A stretch of DNA of 64,000 nucleotides, from contig NZ_QAJP01000003.1 of NCBI RefSeq assembly GCF_003852535.1, forward strand, positions 479,937-543,936. The letters run 5' to 3'. The notes beneath the pieces are model-generated. The model was given only the letters and a program-made list of their open reading frames with translations. It had not been told where the DNA came from and did not search any database. Positions 48,243 to 59,758 of this stretch are shown in pieces (position 1 is the stretch's first letter; each line of letters begins with the position of its first letter). Both the position numbers and the translations under genes were made by a program. Origin of the DNA: Herminiimonas sp. KBW02 (GTDB lineage Bacteria; Pseudomonadota; Gammaproteobacteria; Burkholderiales; Burkholderiaceae_D).

Positions 48243-48381
48243 GGGAACCTCTCAAGTAAGGGAAACATTTATTGGTTTTGATATGGGTACAACCATGCTG
48301 CCTGAACTACAACGACCTGAAACTCTGTTCAGTTGACGCGTATCGCGCTGCGCACGACAAATTCTGTCGTGCACATCTCAA

Positions 48382-48798
48382 TCAGCCGAAAAATTTACCT
48401 TTGAGCATGCCCAGGCCCTGTTCCAGCAAGTCGCCTTGCGGGACTTGTCCGTTGGGAGTGAGCTGATCGATGATTTGCGGCAAGAGCTGGGCGAGGCTGG
48501 TCGTCGCATGTTCCGGTGCCAGTCCTGCCTGTTGTGCGATTTGCTGGATATTATCGGCACCGAGTGCATCTTTGATCTGATCGCCGGATACAGGCTGGTT
48601 TTCGCCGGTGCCTATCCATGAAGCGACCTGATCGGCCAGACCGCCGCTTTGCAGCTTCTCCAGCAAGCCTTGTACGCCGCCAGCCTGATTGACCAGTGCC
48701 ATGATGCTGTTGAGTAAATCGCCCTGCGCCACCGGGTCCTGCTTTTGCGCGCCGAGCGATCCCATTACCTGTCCTGCCAGTTGATCGAATAATCCCAT
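48382..48798 (-). CDS. YidB-like DUF937 protein
   Basis: A 138-residue cytoplasmic protein starting MGLFDQLAGQVMGSLG at ATG 48798, with GGAGGG ahead. The longer frame to 48840 has no ribosome site. The body is a helical DUF937 domain: ALVNQAGGVQGLLEKLQSGGLADQVASWIG and PVSGDQIKDALGADNIQQIAQQAGL. The function is unknown. A stem GCACGACA/TGTCGTGC (48352-48372) follows the stop but lacks a T tract. Confidence 0.85.
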   Translation of the reverse strand: MGLFDQLAGQVMGSLGAQKQDPVAQGDLLNSIMALVNQAGGVQGLLEKLQSGGLADQVASWIGTGENQPVSGDQIKDALGADNIQQIAQQAGLAPEHATTSLAQLLPQIIDQLTPNGQVPQGDLLEQGLGMLKGKFFG

Positions 48799-48974
48799 CA
48801 CACCCTCCGAAATAGCAAACCATGCCCGTCGTGCCGGCATAGTGTCGGCACGAAATGGGCGCGAGCTTGCGACCCACTTCGGCCATACTAAATCAAAAAG
48901 ATGGCATGTCGATTACATATTAACAATTGTTAATTGCTAAGCTGCAAGGCAGCAATGTTGCCCGACGTCGGTGC

Positions 48975-50267
<1,293 letters not shown>

Positions 50268-50292
50268 TTAGCCATACCGTTACAAACCAGCC

Positions 50293-51333
50293 ATGAACGC
50301 ACCTCACTCCCATACCCCCAGAACCGTAGACATCATTATCTATCCCGGCTTTAAAGCGCTGGAGGCGATAGGTCCGCTTTCCGTATTCGAGTACGCCAAT
50401 CTGCATCTGCAAAAGCAGCGCAAGGGAGTGGGTTATGACGTGCGTTTCGCTTCGACCAGCGTCGGCCCGGTGCAATCGGATACGCAAATGATGCTGCATG
50501 CTTCCAAGGCAGTCAGTACGCTGGCTTTGCCCGATGATGCCATCGTGGTCGGTGCGCGCAATATCCAGGGTGCGCTCGAACATGCATGGCCGGTGGTGGA
50601 CTGGATAGTTGCGGTTCATCCGCACATCAGTCGTCTTGCCGCTTTGTGCTCCGGCGCTTTTTTCCTGGCTTCTGCTGGTGTACTGGAAGGCAAGCGTGCC
50701 ACTACCCACTGGAGCGTGGCGCAAATGCTGCAGGAAAATTTTCCGACGATAGAGGTGGATGCGGATGCGATTTTCGTGCGCACGGGTAACTTGTGGACCT
50801 CGGCCGGTGTGACGGCCGGAATCGATTTGGCGCTGGCTTTTGTGGAAGAAGATTTTGGCCGCGAGCTGGCGCTTGATGTCGCAACCGACATGGTGGTGTA
50901 TCTCAAACGTCCTGGCGGCCAGTCACAGTTCAGCACGCATTTGTTGAGCCAGAAAACGGTCAGGCCGAATATCCGTGAAATCCAGAACTGGATCCTGGAA
51001 AACCTGGATCAGCGTCTGACGTCTACCGCATTGGCGCAGAAGGCCATGATGAGCGTGCGTAATTTTGCCCGTGTGTTCCAGCAAGAGGTCGGCCAAAGTT
51101 CTCAGGAGTTCATAGAGGCGAGTCGCCTGGAGCGCGCCAAGCAATTATTGGCCGATGTTGCATTGCCGATCAAAAAGATAGCGGCACTGAGTGGGTTCAC
51201 GGATGACGATCATATGCGCCGTGTGTTTCAGAAGCGACTCGGCATTACGCCCAAGCTTTATCGCGAACGTTTTGCTACGACCGGGATACATGAGGGGGAT
51301 GTGACATCGCCCGCTGTTGGCAAATTTGAATGA
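50293..51333 (+). CDS. GlxA-family AraC-type transcription regulator
   Basis: A 346-residue activator with an N-terminal DJ-1/PfpI-like domain (about 10-190; VDIIIYPGFKALEAIGPLSVFEYAN, and the nucleophile-elbow-like LCSGAFFLASAGVL with Cys near 118) and a C-terminal AraC helix-turn-helix pair (about 230-330; LTSTALAQKAMMSVRNFARVFQQEVG and IKKIAALSGFTDDDHMRRVFQKRLGITPKLYRERF). It probably controls the divergent frmA; the effector is unknown. Confidence 0.9.
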   Translation: MNAPHSHTPRTVDIIIYPGFKALEAIGPLSVFEYANLHLQKQRKGVGYDVRFASTSVGPVQSDTQMMLHASKAVSTLALPDDAIVVGARNIQGALEHAWPVVDWIVAVHPHISRLAALCSGAFFLASAGVLEGKRATTHWSVAQMLQENFPTIEVDADAIFVRTGNLWTSAGVTAGIDLALAFVEEDFGRELALDVATDMVVYLKRPGGQSQFSTHLLSQKTVRPNIREIQNWILENLDQRLTSTALAQKAMMSVRNFARVFQQEVGQSSQEFIEASRLERAKQLLADVALPIKKIAALSGFTDDDHMRRVFQKRLGITPKLYRERFATTGIHEGDVTSPAVGKFE

Positions 51334-51482
51334 ACTTGCTGTCAGGTTCTTTGTGAGCTGGCAGCGACAACATTTCGTCAAAAGCTGAGGGACGGGAAAA
51401 TATTTTCCTGTTCTGACGACTTTTTGCGCGGAACACCAAAAAAATCAAAAAAGGCGTAAACGGCACACACATGCCAGAAAGC

Positions 51483-51508
51483 AAAAAGCCCACCGCAGAG
51501 GGTGGGCT
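51483..51508 (-). terminator. Terminator of tRNA-Phe
   Basis: On the minus strand AGCCCACC and GGTGGGCT (51508-51501 with 51494-51487) form an 8-bp stem with a 6-base loop, followed by TTTTT, 16 bases after the tRNA. Confidence 0.85.
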
Positions 51509-51524
51509 AAGTGCTTGATTTTCT

Positions 51525-51600
51525 TGGTGGCCCGGGGCGGAATCGAACCACCGACACAAGGATTTTCAATCCTCTGCTCTACCGACTGAGCTACCAGGCC
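51525..51600 (-). tRNA. tRNA-Phe (GAA)
   Basis: A 76-base cloverleaf on the minus strand. The acceptor stem is GGCCTGG/CCGGGCC (one G-U-type mismatch region), the D arm contains AGCTCAGTCGGTAGAGC, the anticodon loop is TTGAAAA with anticodon GAA, and the T arm contains GGTTCGATTCC. The 3' CCA is encoded (51527-51525). Confidence 0.97.
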
Positions 51601-51671
51601 AAGGCGCGCAAGTATAGCAAAGCTGTTGGGATTTGCAAGCACTAGATGCAAATTAAATTGTTAGCAGCCGC

Positions 51672-51677
51672 TATAAT
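51672..51677 (+). promoter_or_regulatory. -10 element before the UbiH-type gene
   Basis: A perfect TATAAT lies 51 bases before the ATG at 51729. No good -35 hexamer is present at 16-18 bases. Confidence 0.4.
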
Positions 51678-51728
51678 GAGCGCACTGAAATTGTTTTCTC
51701 CCTCTTATTTTCACGGATATCCAGCTTT

Positions 51729-52919
51729 ATGCATGTGCAAAGCGACGTTTGTATTATTGGCGACGGGGCTATTGGTAAAGCGGCAGCCCTGGGTTTTGCG
51801 CAGGCCGGACTGAAGGTCACATTGTTAAGCCCGGCGTCGGCCCAGGCCCCTGCGGCCACTGACGACTGGGATGTGCGTGTTTATGCCGTTAATCATATTG
51901 CGCATGGCTTGCTGTCTTCCGTCAAAGTCTGGGAGGCGCTGGATGCGTCGCGCGTGGCGCCGGTCGATGCGATGGTGGTTAATGGCGACGGCGCTACTGC
52001 CGGCGAGTTGGCTTTCGATGCCTATGGTGCGCGCGTCGGTGCGCTGGCATGGATAGTCGAAGACCGTAACCTGAACCAGGCGCTGGATGCGGCCCTGAAG
52101 TTTGCTTCCAATGTAAATGTTGTACGTGGCCGCGCGGTCGCTTTGCAGGCCAATGCAACAGCTGCAAACGTGCAACTGGCAAATGGCGATACCCTGAGTG
52201 CCGAGCTGGTGGTCGGTGCCGATGGTGGCCAGTCCTGGGTGCGCTCGCAATGCAATATCGATTTTGATTATCGGCCGTATGGCCAGCGCGCCATCGTCTC
52301 CAACTTTGCCTGCGAAATGCCGCATCATGACGTGGCCTACCAATGGTTCTCGGCGGCAGAGGGCATCATCGCCTTGCTGCCTTTGCCAGGACAGCGCGTG
52401 TCGCTGGTGTGGTCGGCACCGGATGGGCTGGCCGATACCCTGTTGAAAGAGTCGCTCACGCAAATCGCGGCACGTCTGACGCAACTGGCCGGAGCAAAGC
52501 TGGGTACCTTGTCGCCTTTGCAACCTGAGGCAGTGAAATCATTTCCTTTGTCCTTGCTGCGCCCGCATGCGATTACTGCGTCACGCGTGGCCTTGATCGG
52601 TGACGCGGCGCATGTGGTGCATCCGCTGGCCGGACATGGCATGAACCTCGGGTTTGCAGATGTTGCCGGTTTGATCAAAGCGGTCAGCGAGCGTGGGCAG
52701 CACCGGGATTGCGGCGATGCGCGGGTATTGTCGCGTTATGCACGTGCCCGCAAGGAAGATATACTGCTGATGCAATTGACTACCGACGGTCTGGCTCGCC
52801 TCTTCGGTGCGGATCTGGAGCCTTTGCGTGTGGTGCGCAATATTGGTTTGAACTTGGTGAACCAGTTGCCTGTCTTAAAAAGGCGCCTGATAGGCCACGC
52901 ACTGGGCAAGTCCCTGTAA
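51729..52919 (+). CDS. UbiH/COQ6-family FAD monooxygenase
   Basis: A 396-residue flavoprotein hydroxylase. The dinucleotide motif is VCIIGDGAIGKAAALGFAQAGL at the N-terminus (GxGxxG, with Gly-Ala-Ile-Gly). The second motif VVGADGGQSWVR lies near 158, and the ribityl-binding ALIGDAAHVVHPLAGHGMNLGFADVAGL near 286. The family hydroxylates the ubiquinone ring; which position cannot be told. It is followed 43 bases later by a DsbC-type gene. Confidence 0.9.
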   Translation: MHVQSDVCIIGDGAIGKAAALGFAQAGLKVTLLSPASAQAPAATDDWDVRVYAVNHIAHGLLSSVKVWEALDASRVAPVDAMVVNGDGATAGELAFDAYGARVGALAWIVEDRNLNQALDAALKFASNVNVVRGRAVALQANATAANVQLANGDTLSAELVVGADGGQSWVRSQCNIDFDYRPYGQRAIVSNFACEMPHHDVAYQWFSAAEGIIALLPLPGQRVSLVWSAPDGLADTLLKESLTQIAARLTQLAGAKLGTLSPLQPEAVKSFPLSLLRPHAITASRVALIGDAAHVVHPLAGHGMNLGFADVAGLIKAVSERGQHRDCGDARVLSRYARARKEDILLMQLTTDGLARLFGADLEPLRVVRNIGLNLVNQLPVLKRRLIGHALGKSL

Positions 52920-52962
52920 AAGTTTCTGTAACTTCAGCTAAAAAATCTTAAACGGAATCAAT

Positions 52963-53685
52963 ATGAAATTAATCAAGGCTGCCGTAGCAGCATTGCTCGG
53001 CTTGGCTTTTGTCTCTGCATTTGCAGAAACTGCACAGGAAGCGGCGGTACGTAAGGCAATCGAACCACGTCTGGGTGAAGATGCCAAAGTGGTGGCCGTG
53101 AGCAAAACGCCCTATTCCGGCTTGTTTGAAGTACAAGTGAACGGCGACATCATCTACACCGATGCCAAAGCGCAGTTTTTGTTCGTAGGCCGTATCGTTG
53201 ATACCAAAACCTATCAGGATTACACCAAGGCCCGCCTGGAAGAAATCAATAAGGTCGCATTCAGCGATTTGCCGCTGGAGCTCGCGATGAAACAGGTCAA
53301 AGGTAATGGCAAGCGCGTCATCGCCGTGTTTGAAGATCCGAACTGCGGCTATTGCAAACGTTTCCGCCAGACGTTGGAAGGCATCAACGACATTACCGTC
53401 TATACCTTTATGTACAACATCCTGTCGCCGGACTCGATTGCCAAGTCACGCAATGTATGGTGTTCCGCAGATCGCAACAAAGCCTGGGATGACTGGATGT
53501 TGAACGGCAAAGCACCGGCACCTGCTTCCGATAAATGCACGACACCGCATGAAAAAGTTTTGGCGTTGGGGCAAAGAATGGGTGTGACCGGTACGCCGAC
53601 GATTATTTTTACCGACGGTTCCCGTATTCCGGGTGCGATCGATGCGAAGGCACTGGAAGTCAAACTGTCCTCGATCAAACAGTAA
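52963..53685 (+). CDS. dsbC: DsbC-family thiol:disulfide interchange protein
   Basis: Periplasmic disulfide isomerase of 240 residues with a signal peptide (MKLIKAAVAALLGLAFVSAFA). An N-terminal dimerisation domain (about 25-80) is followed by the thioredoxin fold with active site Cys128-Gly-Tyr-Cys131 in EDPNCGYCKRFRQTL. GVTGTPTIIFTDG near 206 contains the cis-proline. Two further cysteines (in NVWCSADRNKA and DKCTTPHEK) match the structural pair. Confidence 0.93.
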   Translation: MKLIKAAVAALLGLAFVSAFAETAQEAAVRKAIEPRLGEDAKVVAVSKTPYSGLFEVQVNGDIIYTDAKAQFLFVGRIVDTKTYQDYTKARLEEINKVAFSDLPLELAMKQVKGNGKRVIAVFEDPNCGYCKRFRQTLEGINDITVYTFMYNILSPDSIAKSRNVWCSADRNKAWDDWMLNGKAPAPASDKCTTPHEKVLALGQRMGVTGTPTIIFTDGSRIPGAIDAKALEVKLSSIKQ

Positions 53686-53706
53686 TCACACTGCGATAGT
53701 TTTTCA

Positions 53707-53733
53707 GATGGCCACGCTTGCGTGGCCATTTTT
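53707..53733 (+). terminator. Terminator of the dsbC operon
   Basis: ATGGCCACG (53708-53716) and CGTGGCCAT (53721-53729) form a 9-bp stem with a 4-base loop, followed by TTTTTA. Confidence 0.88.
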
Positions 53734-53827
53734 ATATGTGCGATACCGGGACGATTGCGGGCGCAGACTCTGCGCGGTGCAGCAGATACAGCTAAACTAG
53801 CGTACTTACACTTAACGGCGGTACAGC

Positions 53828-55627
53828 ATGAAAAACGCAATTCAATACACCATAGTCCCGAAAGATCTGGCAGCGCATCTGTACGCGGTCAGCGTGACAG
53901 TGAACCAGCCTGATCCTGCGGGCCAGCGCTTTTCCTTGCCGGCGTGGATACCTGGCAGTTACATGATCCGCGAGTTCGCCAAGAATATCGTGCGCATACG
54001 TGCCGAGTCGGGTGGTTATGAAGTTGCGTTAAACAAGCTGGACAAGCATACCTGGCTGGCGGATGTCTGCACCGGCCCATTGACCGTGTACTACGAAGTC
54101 TATGCGTGGGACTTGTCGGTGCGTACCGCTCATCTGGATCAGACACATGGCTTCTTCAACGGCACCAGTGTCTTCCTGCAGGTGGATGGCCAGGAACAGC
54201 GCGTGCATGAAGTCGATATCCAGAAGCCGCAAGGCGAAGCCTACGCCAAATGGCGCGTAGCGACGGCGATGCGTCAACTGAAAGCCAAGCGTTATGGTTT
54301 TGGTTCCTACATCGCATCGAACTACGATGAATTGATCGATCACCCGGTCGAGCTCGGCACGTTTGCATTGGCGAGTTTCAAGGCGCATGGCGTGCAGCAC
54401 GATATGGTGTTCACCGGACGTGTGCCGAATCTGGACCTGCAGCGCCTGAGCACAGATTTGCAGAAAATATGCGAAGCGCAGATTTCCCTGTTTGAACCCA
54501 AGACGCATAGGGCACCGGTGGATCGCTATGTCTTCATGACGATGGTGGTGGGCGATGGTTATGGTGGACTGGAGCATCGTGCTTCAACCGCGTTAATTTG
54601 TTCGCGTGCCGATCTGCCGGTGAAAGGTCAGAATGAAATGACCGACGGCTATCGCACCTTCCTCGGTCTGTGCAGCCATGAATATTTCCATACCTGGAAC
54701 GTCAAGCGCATCAAGCCAGCCGCGTTCGCTCCGTACGACCTCACGCAGGAAGGCTATACGCCTTTACTCTGGTTGTTTGAGGGCTTCACCAGTTATTACG
54801 ATGATTTGATGCTGGTGCGTAGTGGCGTGATAGATGAGACGGCTTATTTGAAGCTGGTCTCTAAAACCATTAATAACGTACTGCGTGGCAGCGGACGTCA
54901 CAAGCAAAGCGTGGCGGAATCCAGCTTCGATGCCTGGGTTAAATATTATCGCCAGGATGAGAACGCACCGAATGCCATCGTCAGCTATTACACCAAAGGT
55001 TCGCTGGTTGGCCTGGCGCTGGACCTGACCATACGTGAGCAAACCAAGGGTAAGAAGTCGCTGGATGATGTGATGCTCGCCTTGTGGCAGCAATACGGTC
55101 GCGACTTCTATCAGGATGGCAAGGCGGGGCGCGGCGTGACGGAAGAGGACGTCGATGCCCTTTTCGATAGCGTGACCGGCCTCAAATTGAAGCGTGTGCT
55201 GGATCGCTGGGTACGCGGTACCGAAGATATTCCTCTCGCCAAATTGTTGGCGCCTTTTGGTGTGGGCCTGGCCGATGAACGCAAGAATGCGAAACCGGGC
55301 CTGGGCATGCGTACGGTACGTGACGGCAATGATTGCAAGATCGCCAGCGTGTACGAAGGTGGCGCGGCACATAAGGCTGGTTTGTCCGCCGGTGATGTAT
55401 TGGTTGCTATCGATGGTTTGCGTGTAACGGCGACCAATCTGGATAGTTTGCTGGGTCGTTATCGTATCGGTCAGGCGATAGGCGTACATGCCTTCCGTCG
55501 TGATGAATTGATGACCTTTAATGCTGCGCTGGCTGCATCGGATATCCCGGCAGTTAGCCTGAAGAGTGCAGAAAAGCCGGTGACGGCCCTGCGTTTGCGC
55601 AAGGCCTGGCTGAATTTGCAGGATTAA
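53828..55627 (+). CDS. M61-family peptidase with PDZ domain
   Basis: A 599-residue zinc metallopeptidase of the M61 (glycyl aminopeptidase) family. The zinc site is HEYFH at 284-288 in LCSHEYFHTWNVKRIKP, with the third ligand Glu in LFEGFTSYYDDL near 317. An N-terminal beta domain covers about 1-200, and a C-terminal PDZ-like domain about 490-570 (KIASVYEGGAAHKAGLSAGDVLVAIDG). No signal peptide is visible, so it is probably cytoplasmic. The substrate is unknown. Confidence 0.92.
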   Translation: MKNAIQYTIVPKDLAAHLYAVSVTVNQPDPAGQRFSLPAWIPGSYMIREFAKNIVRIRAESGGYEVALNKLDKHTWLADVCTGPLTVYYEVYAWDLSVRTAHLDQTHGFFNGTSVFLQVDGQEQRVHEVDIQKPQGEAYAKWRVATAMRQLKAKRYGFGSYIASNYDELIDHPVELGTFALASFKAHGVQHDMVFTGRVPNLDLQRLSTDLQKICEAQISLFEPKTHRAPVDRYVFMTMVVGDGYGGLEHRASTALICSRADLPVKGQNEMTDGYRTFLGLCSHEYFHTWNVKRIKPAAFAPYDLTQEGYTPLLWLFEGFTSYYDDLMLVRSGVIDETAYLKLVSKTINNVLRGSGRHKQSVAESSFDAWVKYYRQDENAPNAIVSYYTKGSLVGLALDLTIREQTKGKKSLDDVMLALWQQYGRDFYQDGKAGRGVTEEDVDALFDSVTGLKLKRVLDRWVRGTEDIPLAKLLAPFGVGLADERKNAKPGLGMRTVRDGNDCKIASVYEGGAAHKAGLSAGDVLVAIDGLRVTATNLDSLLGRYRIGQAIGVHAFRRDELMTFNAALAASDIPAVSLKSAEKPVTALRLRKAWLNLQD

Positions 55628-55677
55628 GAAGGGCAGGTGCGCGTAGCTCGCGCACCTGAAATCGGACTGTACGGCGC

Positions 55678-56478
55678 TTAGTTAAACAGGCGACCCAGTT
55701 CGGCACCCGGGTCTGGCGCACGCATGAATGCTTCGCCAACCAGGAAGGCGTGCACATCGGCATCACGCATTTTCTTCACATCGTCAGGCGTGACGATCGC
55801 TGATTCGGTAATGACCAGTTTGTCGGGCGACATGCGCGGCAGCAAATCCAGCGTGGTTTGCAACGAAGTCTCAAAGGTACGCAGATTACGGTTGTTGACG
55901 CCGAGCAGCTTGGTTTTCAGTTTCAGCGCGGCAGTCAGTTCTTCCGCATTGTGTACTTCCACCAAAACATTCATGCCCAGTTCATGCGCACAGGCTTCCA
56001 GCTCTGCCATCAAGCCATGATCCAGCGCTGCCACGATCAGCAAAATGCAATCAGCGCCCCATGAGCGTGCTTCATACAATTGATACGGATCGACGATGAA
56101 GTCTTTGCGCAGTGCCGGCAAGGCACAGGCGGCACGTGCTTGTTTCAGATATTCCGGCGAGCCCTGGAAGAACTGCACATCGGTCAATACGGATAAGCAG
56201 GCTGCGCCATGTTTTTCATAGCTAACCGCGATCTCGGCCGGATGAAAGTCCGGGCGTATCACGCCTTTGGAGGGCGAGGCTTTCTTGATCTCGGCGATGA
56301 TGCCGGCCTGACCTGCGGCAATCTTGGTGCGCAGGCTGGCTTCAAAGCCGCGTATCGCTGCACGTGCTTCTTTATTGCCTTCCACTTCGTCGCGCAGGCT
56401 GGCCAGGCTGCGGTATTTTTTCGCAGCGGCGACTTCGTCAGCTTTGACGTCGAGGATTTTGTTCAGGATATCGGACAT
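55678..56478 (-). CDS. trpC: Indole-3-glycerol phosphate synthase
   Basis: Closes the indole ring in tryptophan synthesis. 266 residues, a beta/alpha barrel. [25 protein letters not shown] with catalytic Lys and Glu lies near 60. [26 protein letters not shown] near 120 and [15 protein letters not shown] near 190 are also intact. It is the last gene of the trpEGDC operon, 32 bases after trpD. Confidence 0.97.
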   Translation of the reverse strand: MSDILNKILDVKADEVAAAKKYRSLASLRDEVEGNKEARAAIRGFEASLRTKIAAGQAGIIAEIKKASPSKGVIRPDFHPAEIAVSYEKHGAACLSVLTDVQFFQGSPEYLKQARAACALPALRKDFIVDPYQLYEARSWGADCILLIVAALDHGLMAELEACAHELGMNVLVEVHNAEELTAALKLKTKLLGVNNRNLRTFETSLQTTLDLLPRMSPDKLVITESAIVTPDDVKKMRDADVHAFLVGEAFMRAPDPGAELGRLFN

Positions 56479-56510
56479 GATTTCTTCTTACCTTAGATTG
56501 CAGGTGGTGC

Positions 56511-57545
56511 TTAAGCTTTGCCGAGTGCTTGCGTAACCTGTACAAATTGTTCGAGCTTGGCACGCGCTGCACCAGATGCAATCGCTGCACGCGCTTTGGC
56601 CAGGCCATCGGCGATGGAGCTGCTGACGCCAGCGGCATACAGCGCGGTACCGGCATTCAGCGCGACGATATCGCGGGCCGGGCCATCTACGTTATCCAGC
56701 GCTTCAAATATCCTGGCTTTGGATTCCACCGAATTGGCCACCTTCAGGTTGCGGCTGGCAATCATCTGCAAACCGAAGTCTTCCGGATGGATTTCATATT
56801 CACGGATTTCACCGTTGACCAGTTCGCCGACCAGGGTGGCTGCGCCCAGTGATACTTCATCCATATTGTCGCGACCCCAGACCACGATTGCGTGCTGCGC
56901 GCCCAGGCGTTGCAACACACGCACCTGGATGCCGACCAGATCAGGGTGGAACACGCCCATCAGGATGTTAGGTGCGCCGGCAGGATTGGTCAGCGGGCCC
57001 AGGATATTGAAAATGGTCCGTACGCCGAGTTCCTTGCGCACCGGTGCGGCGTGCTTCATCGCAGCATGGTGGTTAGGCGCAAACATAAAGCCTATGCCGG
57101 TCTGCGCGATCGATTCGGCGACCAGTTCAGGCTTCAGATTGATATTTGCGCCCAGCGATTCCAGTACGTCGGCGCTGCCTGACGATGAGGAAACGCTACG
57201 ACCGCCGTGCTTGGCGATGCGTGCGCCAGCCGAAGCGGCGACAAACATCGATGCGGTGGAAATATTGAAAGTGTTGGCGCCGTCGCCACCAGTGCCGACG
57301 ATGTCGAGCAGATTGGTGGTGTCGCTCAGCGGCACTTTGGTCGAGAATTCGCGCATGACCTGAGCCGCTGCTGCGATCTCGCCTATGCTTTCCTTCTTGA
57401 CGCGCAGTCCCATCGTCAATGCCGCGATCATGACCGGCGACATTTCACCACTCATGATCTTGCGGAACAAATGCAGCATCTCATCGTGGAAGATTTCACG
57501 ATGATCGATACAGCGCATTAAAGCTTCTTGTTCGGTGATCGGCAT
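56511..57545 (-). CDS. trpD: Anthranilate phosphoribosyltransferase
   Basis: Transfers phosphoribose to anthranilate. 344 residues from ATG 57545 ([23 protein letters not shown]), the usual length; a longer frame to 57587 adds 14 residues. [49 protein letters not shown] near 83 holds the PRPP and anthranilate sites. It lies 43 bases after trpG. Confidence 0.97.
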   Translation of the reverse strand: MPITEQEALMRCIDHREIFHDEMLHLFRKIMSGEMSPVMIAALTMGLRVKKESIGEIAAAAQVMREFSTKVPLSDTTNLLDIVGTGGDGANTFNISTASMFVAASAGARIAKHGGRSVSSSSGSADVLESLGANINLKPELVAESIAQTGIGFMFAPNHHAAMKHAAPVRKELGVRTIFNILGPLTNPAGAPNILMGVFHPDLVGIQVRVLQRLGAQHAIVVWGRDNMDEVSLGAATLVGELVNGEIREYEIHPEDFGLQMIASRNLKVANSVESKARIFEALDNVDGPARDIVALNAGTALYAAGVSSSIADGLAKARAAIASGAARAKLEQFVQVTQALGKA

Positions 57546-57588
57546 GACGATGCTTTCTGTATTCAAATAACTTGCGGCACTATCCATC

Positions 57589-58152
57589 TCAGCGCACGAG
57601 GAAGTTTTTCAGCAGCGCATGTCCGTGTTCGGACAGGATGGATTCCGGATGGAATTGCACGCCTTGAATATCGAATTCCTTGTGGCGCACGCCCATGATT
57701 TCACCATCGTCAGTCCATGCGGTGACTTCCAGGCAGTCCGGCAGCGATGCGCGTTCGATCGCCAGCGAGTGATAGCGAATCACGGTGTATGGCGATGGCA
57801 AATCCTTGAAGACGCCGACGCCGGTATGTGTGATCTGCGAAGTCTTGCCATGCATGACTTGCTGCGCGCGCACAACCTTGCCGCCGAATGCCGCGCCGAT
57901 AGCCTGATGTCCGAGGCAGACGCCGAGGATAGGCAGCTTGCCTGCGAATTGCTGCAGAATAGGTACCGACACGCCCGCTTCATGCGGTGTGCAAGGGCCA
58001 GGTGAAATGCAGATGCGCTCAGGATTCAGCGCTGCGATTTGTTCCAGTGTGATCTCGTCGTTACGCACGGTGTGCACGTCTTCGCCCAATTCGCCGAAGT
58101 ATTGCACCAGGTTGTAGGTGAACGAGTCGTAGTTATCGATCATCAGTAACAT
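57589..58152 (-). CDS. trpG: Anthranilate synthase glutamine amidotransferase subunit
   Basis: Supplies ammonia to TrpE. 187 residues. The catalytic Cys is in [19 protein letters not shown] near 79, and the His-Glu pair in [14 protein letters not shown] near 168. Its ATG follows the trpE stop directly (TAAATG), with GGGGAG as ribosome site inside the end of trpE. It may also serve folate synthesis as PabA, as in other bacteria with one copy. Confidence 0.96.
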   Translation of the reverse strand: MLLMIDNYDSFTYNLVQYFGELGEDVHTVRNDEITLEQIAALNPERICISPGPCTPHEAGVSVPILQQFAGKLPILGVCLGHQAIGAAFGGKVVRAQQVMHGKTSQITHTGVGVFKDLPSPYTVIRYHSLAIERASLPDCLEVTAWTDDGEIMGVRHKEFDIQGVQFHPESILSEHGHALLKNFLVR

Positions 58153-59661
58153 TTAAATCTCCCCGTCCAAACCGTCTTGTACCTGTTCCGCGGCTCTCAG
58201 CACCGCACGTGCCTTGTTCTCGGTTTCCTGCCATTCCATCTCGGGCACCGAATCGGCGACGATGCCAGCTGCTGCTTGTACGTACAACATGCCATCCTTG
58301 ATGACGCCGGTACGGATCGCAATCGCCAGATCCATTTCGCCGCCGAAGGATAGGTAACCACAAGCGCCGCCATAGATACCGCGTTTGGTTGGCTCCAGCT
58401 CATCGATGATTTCCATCGCGCGGACTTTCGGCGCGCCGGATAAGGTGCCTGCCGGGAAGGTCGCTTTCAGCACGTCCAGATTCGACAGGCCGGATTTCAA
58501 TGTGCCTTCGACGTTGGAAACGATGTGTTGTACGTGCGAGTATTTTTCGATGACCAGCTTGTCGGTGACTTGCACGCTGCCGGTTTCGGCGATCCGGCCT
58601 ATGTCATTACGTGCCAGGTCGATCAGCATCACGTGTTCGGCGATCTCTTTCGGATCAGCCAGCAATTCTTTCGCCAGCGCCGCGTCTTTCTCTGGTGTCG
58701 CGCCACGTGGGCGGGTACCCGCCAGCGGACGGATGGTGACTTTCTTGGTATCGCCGGACGCAGTTTCCGCAATGGTTTCATTGCGCACCAGGATTTCCGG
58801 TGACGAACCGACGATTTGCATATCGCCGAAATTATAGAAGTACATATACGGCGACGGATTCAGCGAACGCAGCGCGCGGTACAGCGTGAGCGGCGAATCG
58901 ACGTATTGTTTCTTGATGCGCTGGCCTATCTGTACTTGCATCAGGTCGCCTGCCATCACGTATTCTTTGGCTTTGGCCACCGCGGCCAGATACGATTCCT
59001 TATCGAACTCACGTATCGTTTCAGTGCGTACCGACGCGGTAGTGATAGGCAATTCGACGGCGCGATGCAACATGGCGCGCAAATCTTTCAGGCGTTGACG
59101 ACCTTTGCTGAATGCTTCCGGCTGGGTCGGGTCGGCATACACAATCAGATACAGCTTGCCGGACAGGTTGTCGATGACTGCCAGTTCTTCGGTCAGCAGC
59201 AGCTGGATTTCCGGCAGGCCCAGATCGTCTTTTGGTGTTGTATGCGCGAGGCGCTTTTCAACATGGCGTACGGTGTCGTAACCGAAATAACCAGCAAGGC
59301 CGCCGCAGAAGCGTGGCATGCCGGGCAGGATCGCTACCTTGTAGCGGGCCTGGAATTCCGCGATGAAATCGAGCGGATTGCCTTCCCTGGTTTCGATGAT
59401 GCTGCCGTTCTTGACGACTTCTATGCGCGTACCGAAGCTGCGCATCAGTGTATTGGCAGGCAGGCCGATAAAGGAATAGCGACCGAAACGCTCACCACCG
59501 ACGACAGATTCCAGCAGGAAGGAATTCTTCCCGCCATTCTGGGTTTGTGCCAGTTTCAGGTACAGCGTGAGTGGTGTTTCCAGATCAGCGAAAGCTTCGG
59601 CGATCAGCGGAATACGGTTATAGCCTTGCGCGGCCAACGATTTGAATTCGAGTTCAGTCAT
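58153..59661 (-). CDS. trpE: Anthranilate synthase component I
   Basis: Makes anthranilate from chorismate. 502 residues. The N-terminal tryptophan feedback site includes [18 protein letters not shown] near 48, with the key Leu-Leu-Glu-Ser. The chorismate-binding domain has IQRP-type elements: [16 protein letters not shown] near 345, [13 protein letters not shown] near 375, and [24 protein letters not shown] near 397. The start at 59661 is preceded by GGAGAGA. A leader peptide and terminator lie between gph and this gene. Confidence 0.97.
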   Translation of the reverse strand: MTELEFKSLAAQGYNRIPLIAEAFADLETPLTLYLKLAQTQNGGKNSFLLESVVGGERFGRYSFIGLPANTLMRSFGTRIEVVKNGSIIETREGNPLDFIAEFQARYKVAILPGMPRFCGGLAGYFGYDTVRHVEKRLAHTTPKDDLGLPEIQLLLTEELAVIDNLSGKLYLIVYADPTQPEAFSKGRQRLKDLRAMLHRAVELPITTASVRTETIREFDKESYLAAVAKAKEYVMAGDLMQVQIGQRIKKQYVDSPLTLYRALRSLNPSPYMYFYNFGDMQIVGSSPEILVRNETIAETASGDTKKVTIRPLAGTRPRGATPEKDAALAKELLADPKEIAEHVMLIDLARNDIGRIAETGSVQVTDKLVIEKYSHVQHIVSNVEGTLKSGLSNLDVLKATFPAGTLSGAPKVRAMEIIDELEPTKRGIYGGACGYLSFGGEMDLAIAIRTGVIKDGMLYVQAAAGIVADSVPEMEWQETENKARAVLRAAEQVQDGLDGEI

Positions 59662-59705
59662 GTTTCTCTCCGGACCGCTATTGTAGTCGAGCGGCGTGGT
59701 AGTTC

Positions 59706-59746
59706 AAAAAACGTTGCTGATCGCGCAATGGGCGCAGACGATCAGC
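59706..59746 (-). terminator. trp attenuator terminator
   Basis: On the minus strand GCTGATCG (59746-59739) pairs with CGATCAGC (59723-59716), extended inside by a 3-bp GC stem, then AACG and a TTTTTT run (59711-59706). It lies 12 bases after the leader-peptide stop and 45 bases before trpE. Next to it, GGCAA/TTGCC and TGGT/ACCA form a hairpin over 59747-59775 containing the last leader Trp codon and its stop. The two hairpins abut, as structures 1:2 and 3:4 do in classical attenuators. Confidence 0.72.
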
Positions 59747-59758
59747 GGCAATTGGTGC

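Noticed and set aside
48352..48372. GCACGACA/TGTCGTGC hairpin after yidB as a terminator
   Set aside because: The stem is real, but no T tract follows on either strand, so I did not call it a terminator.
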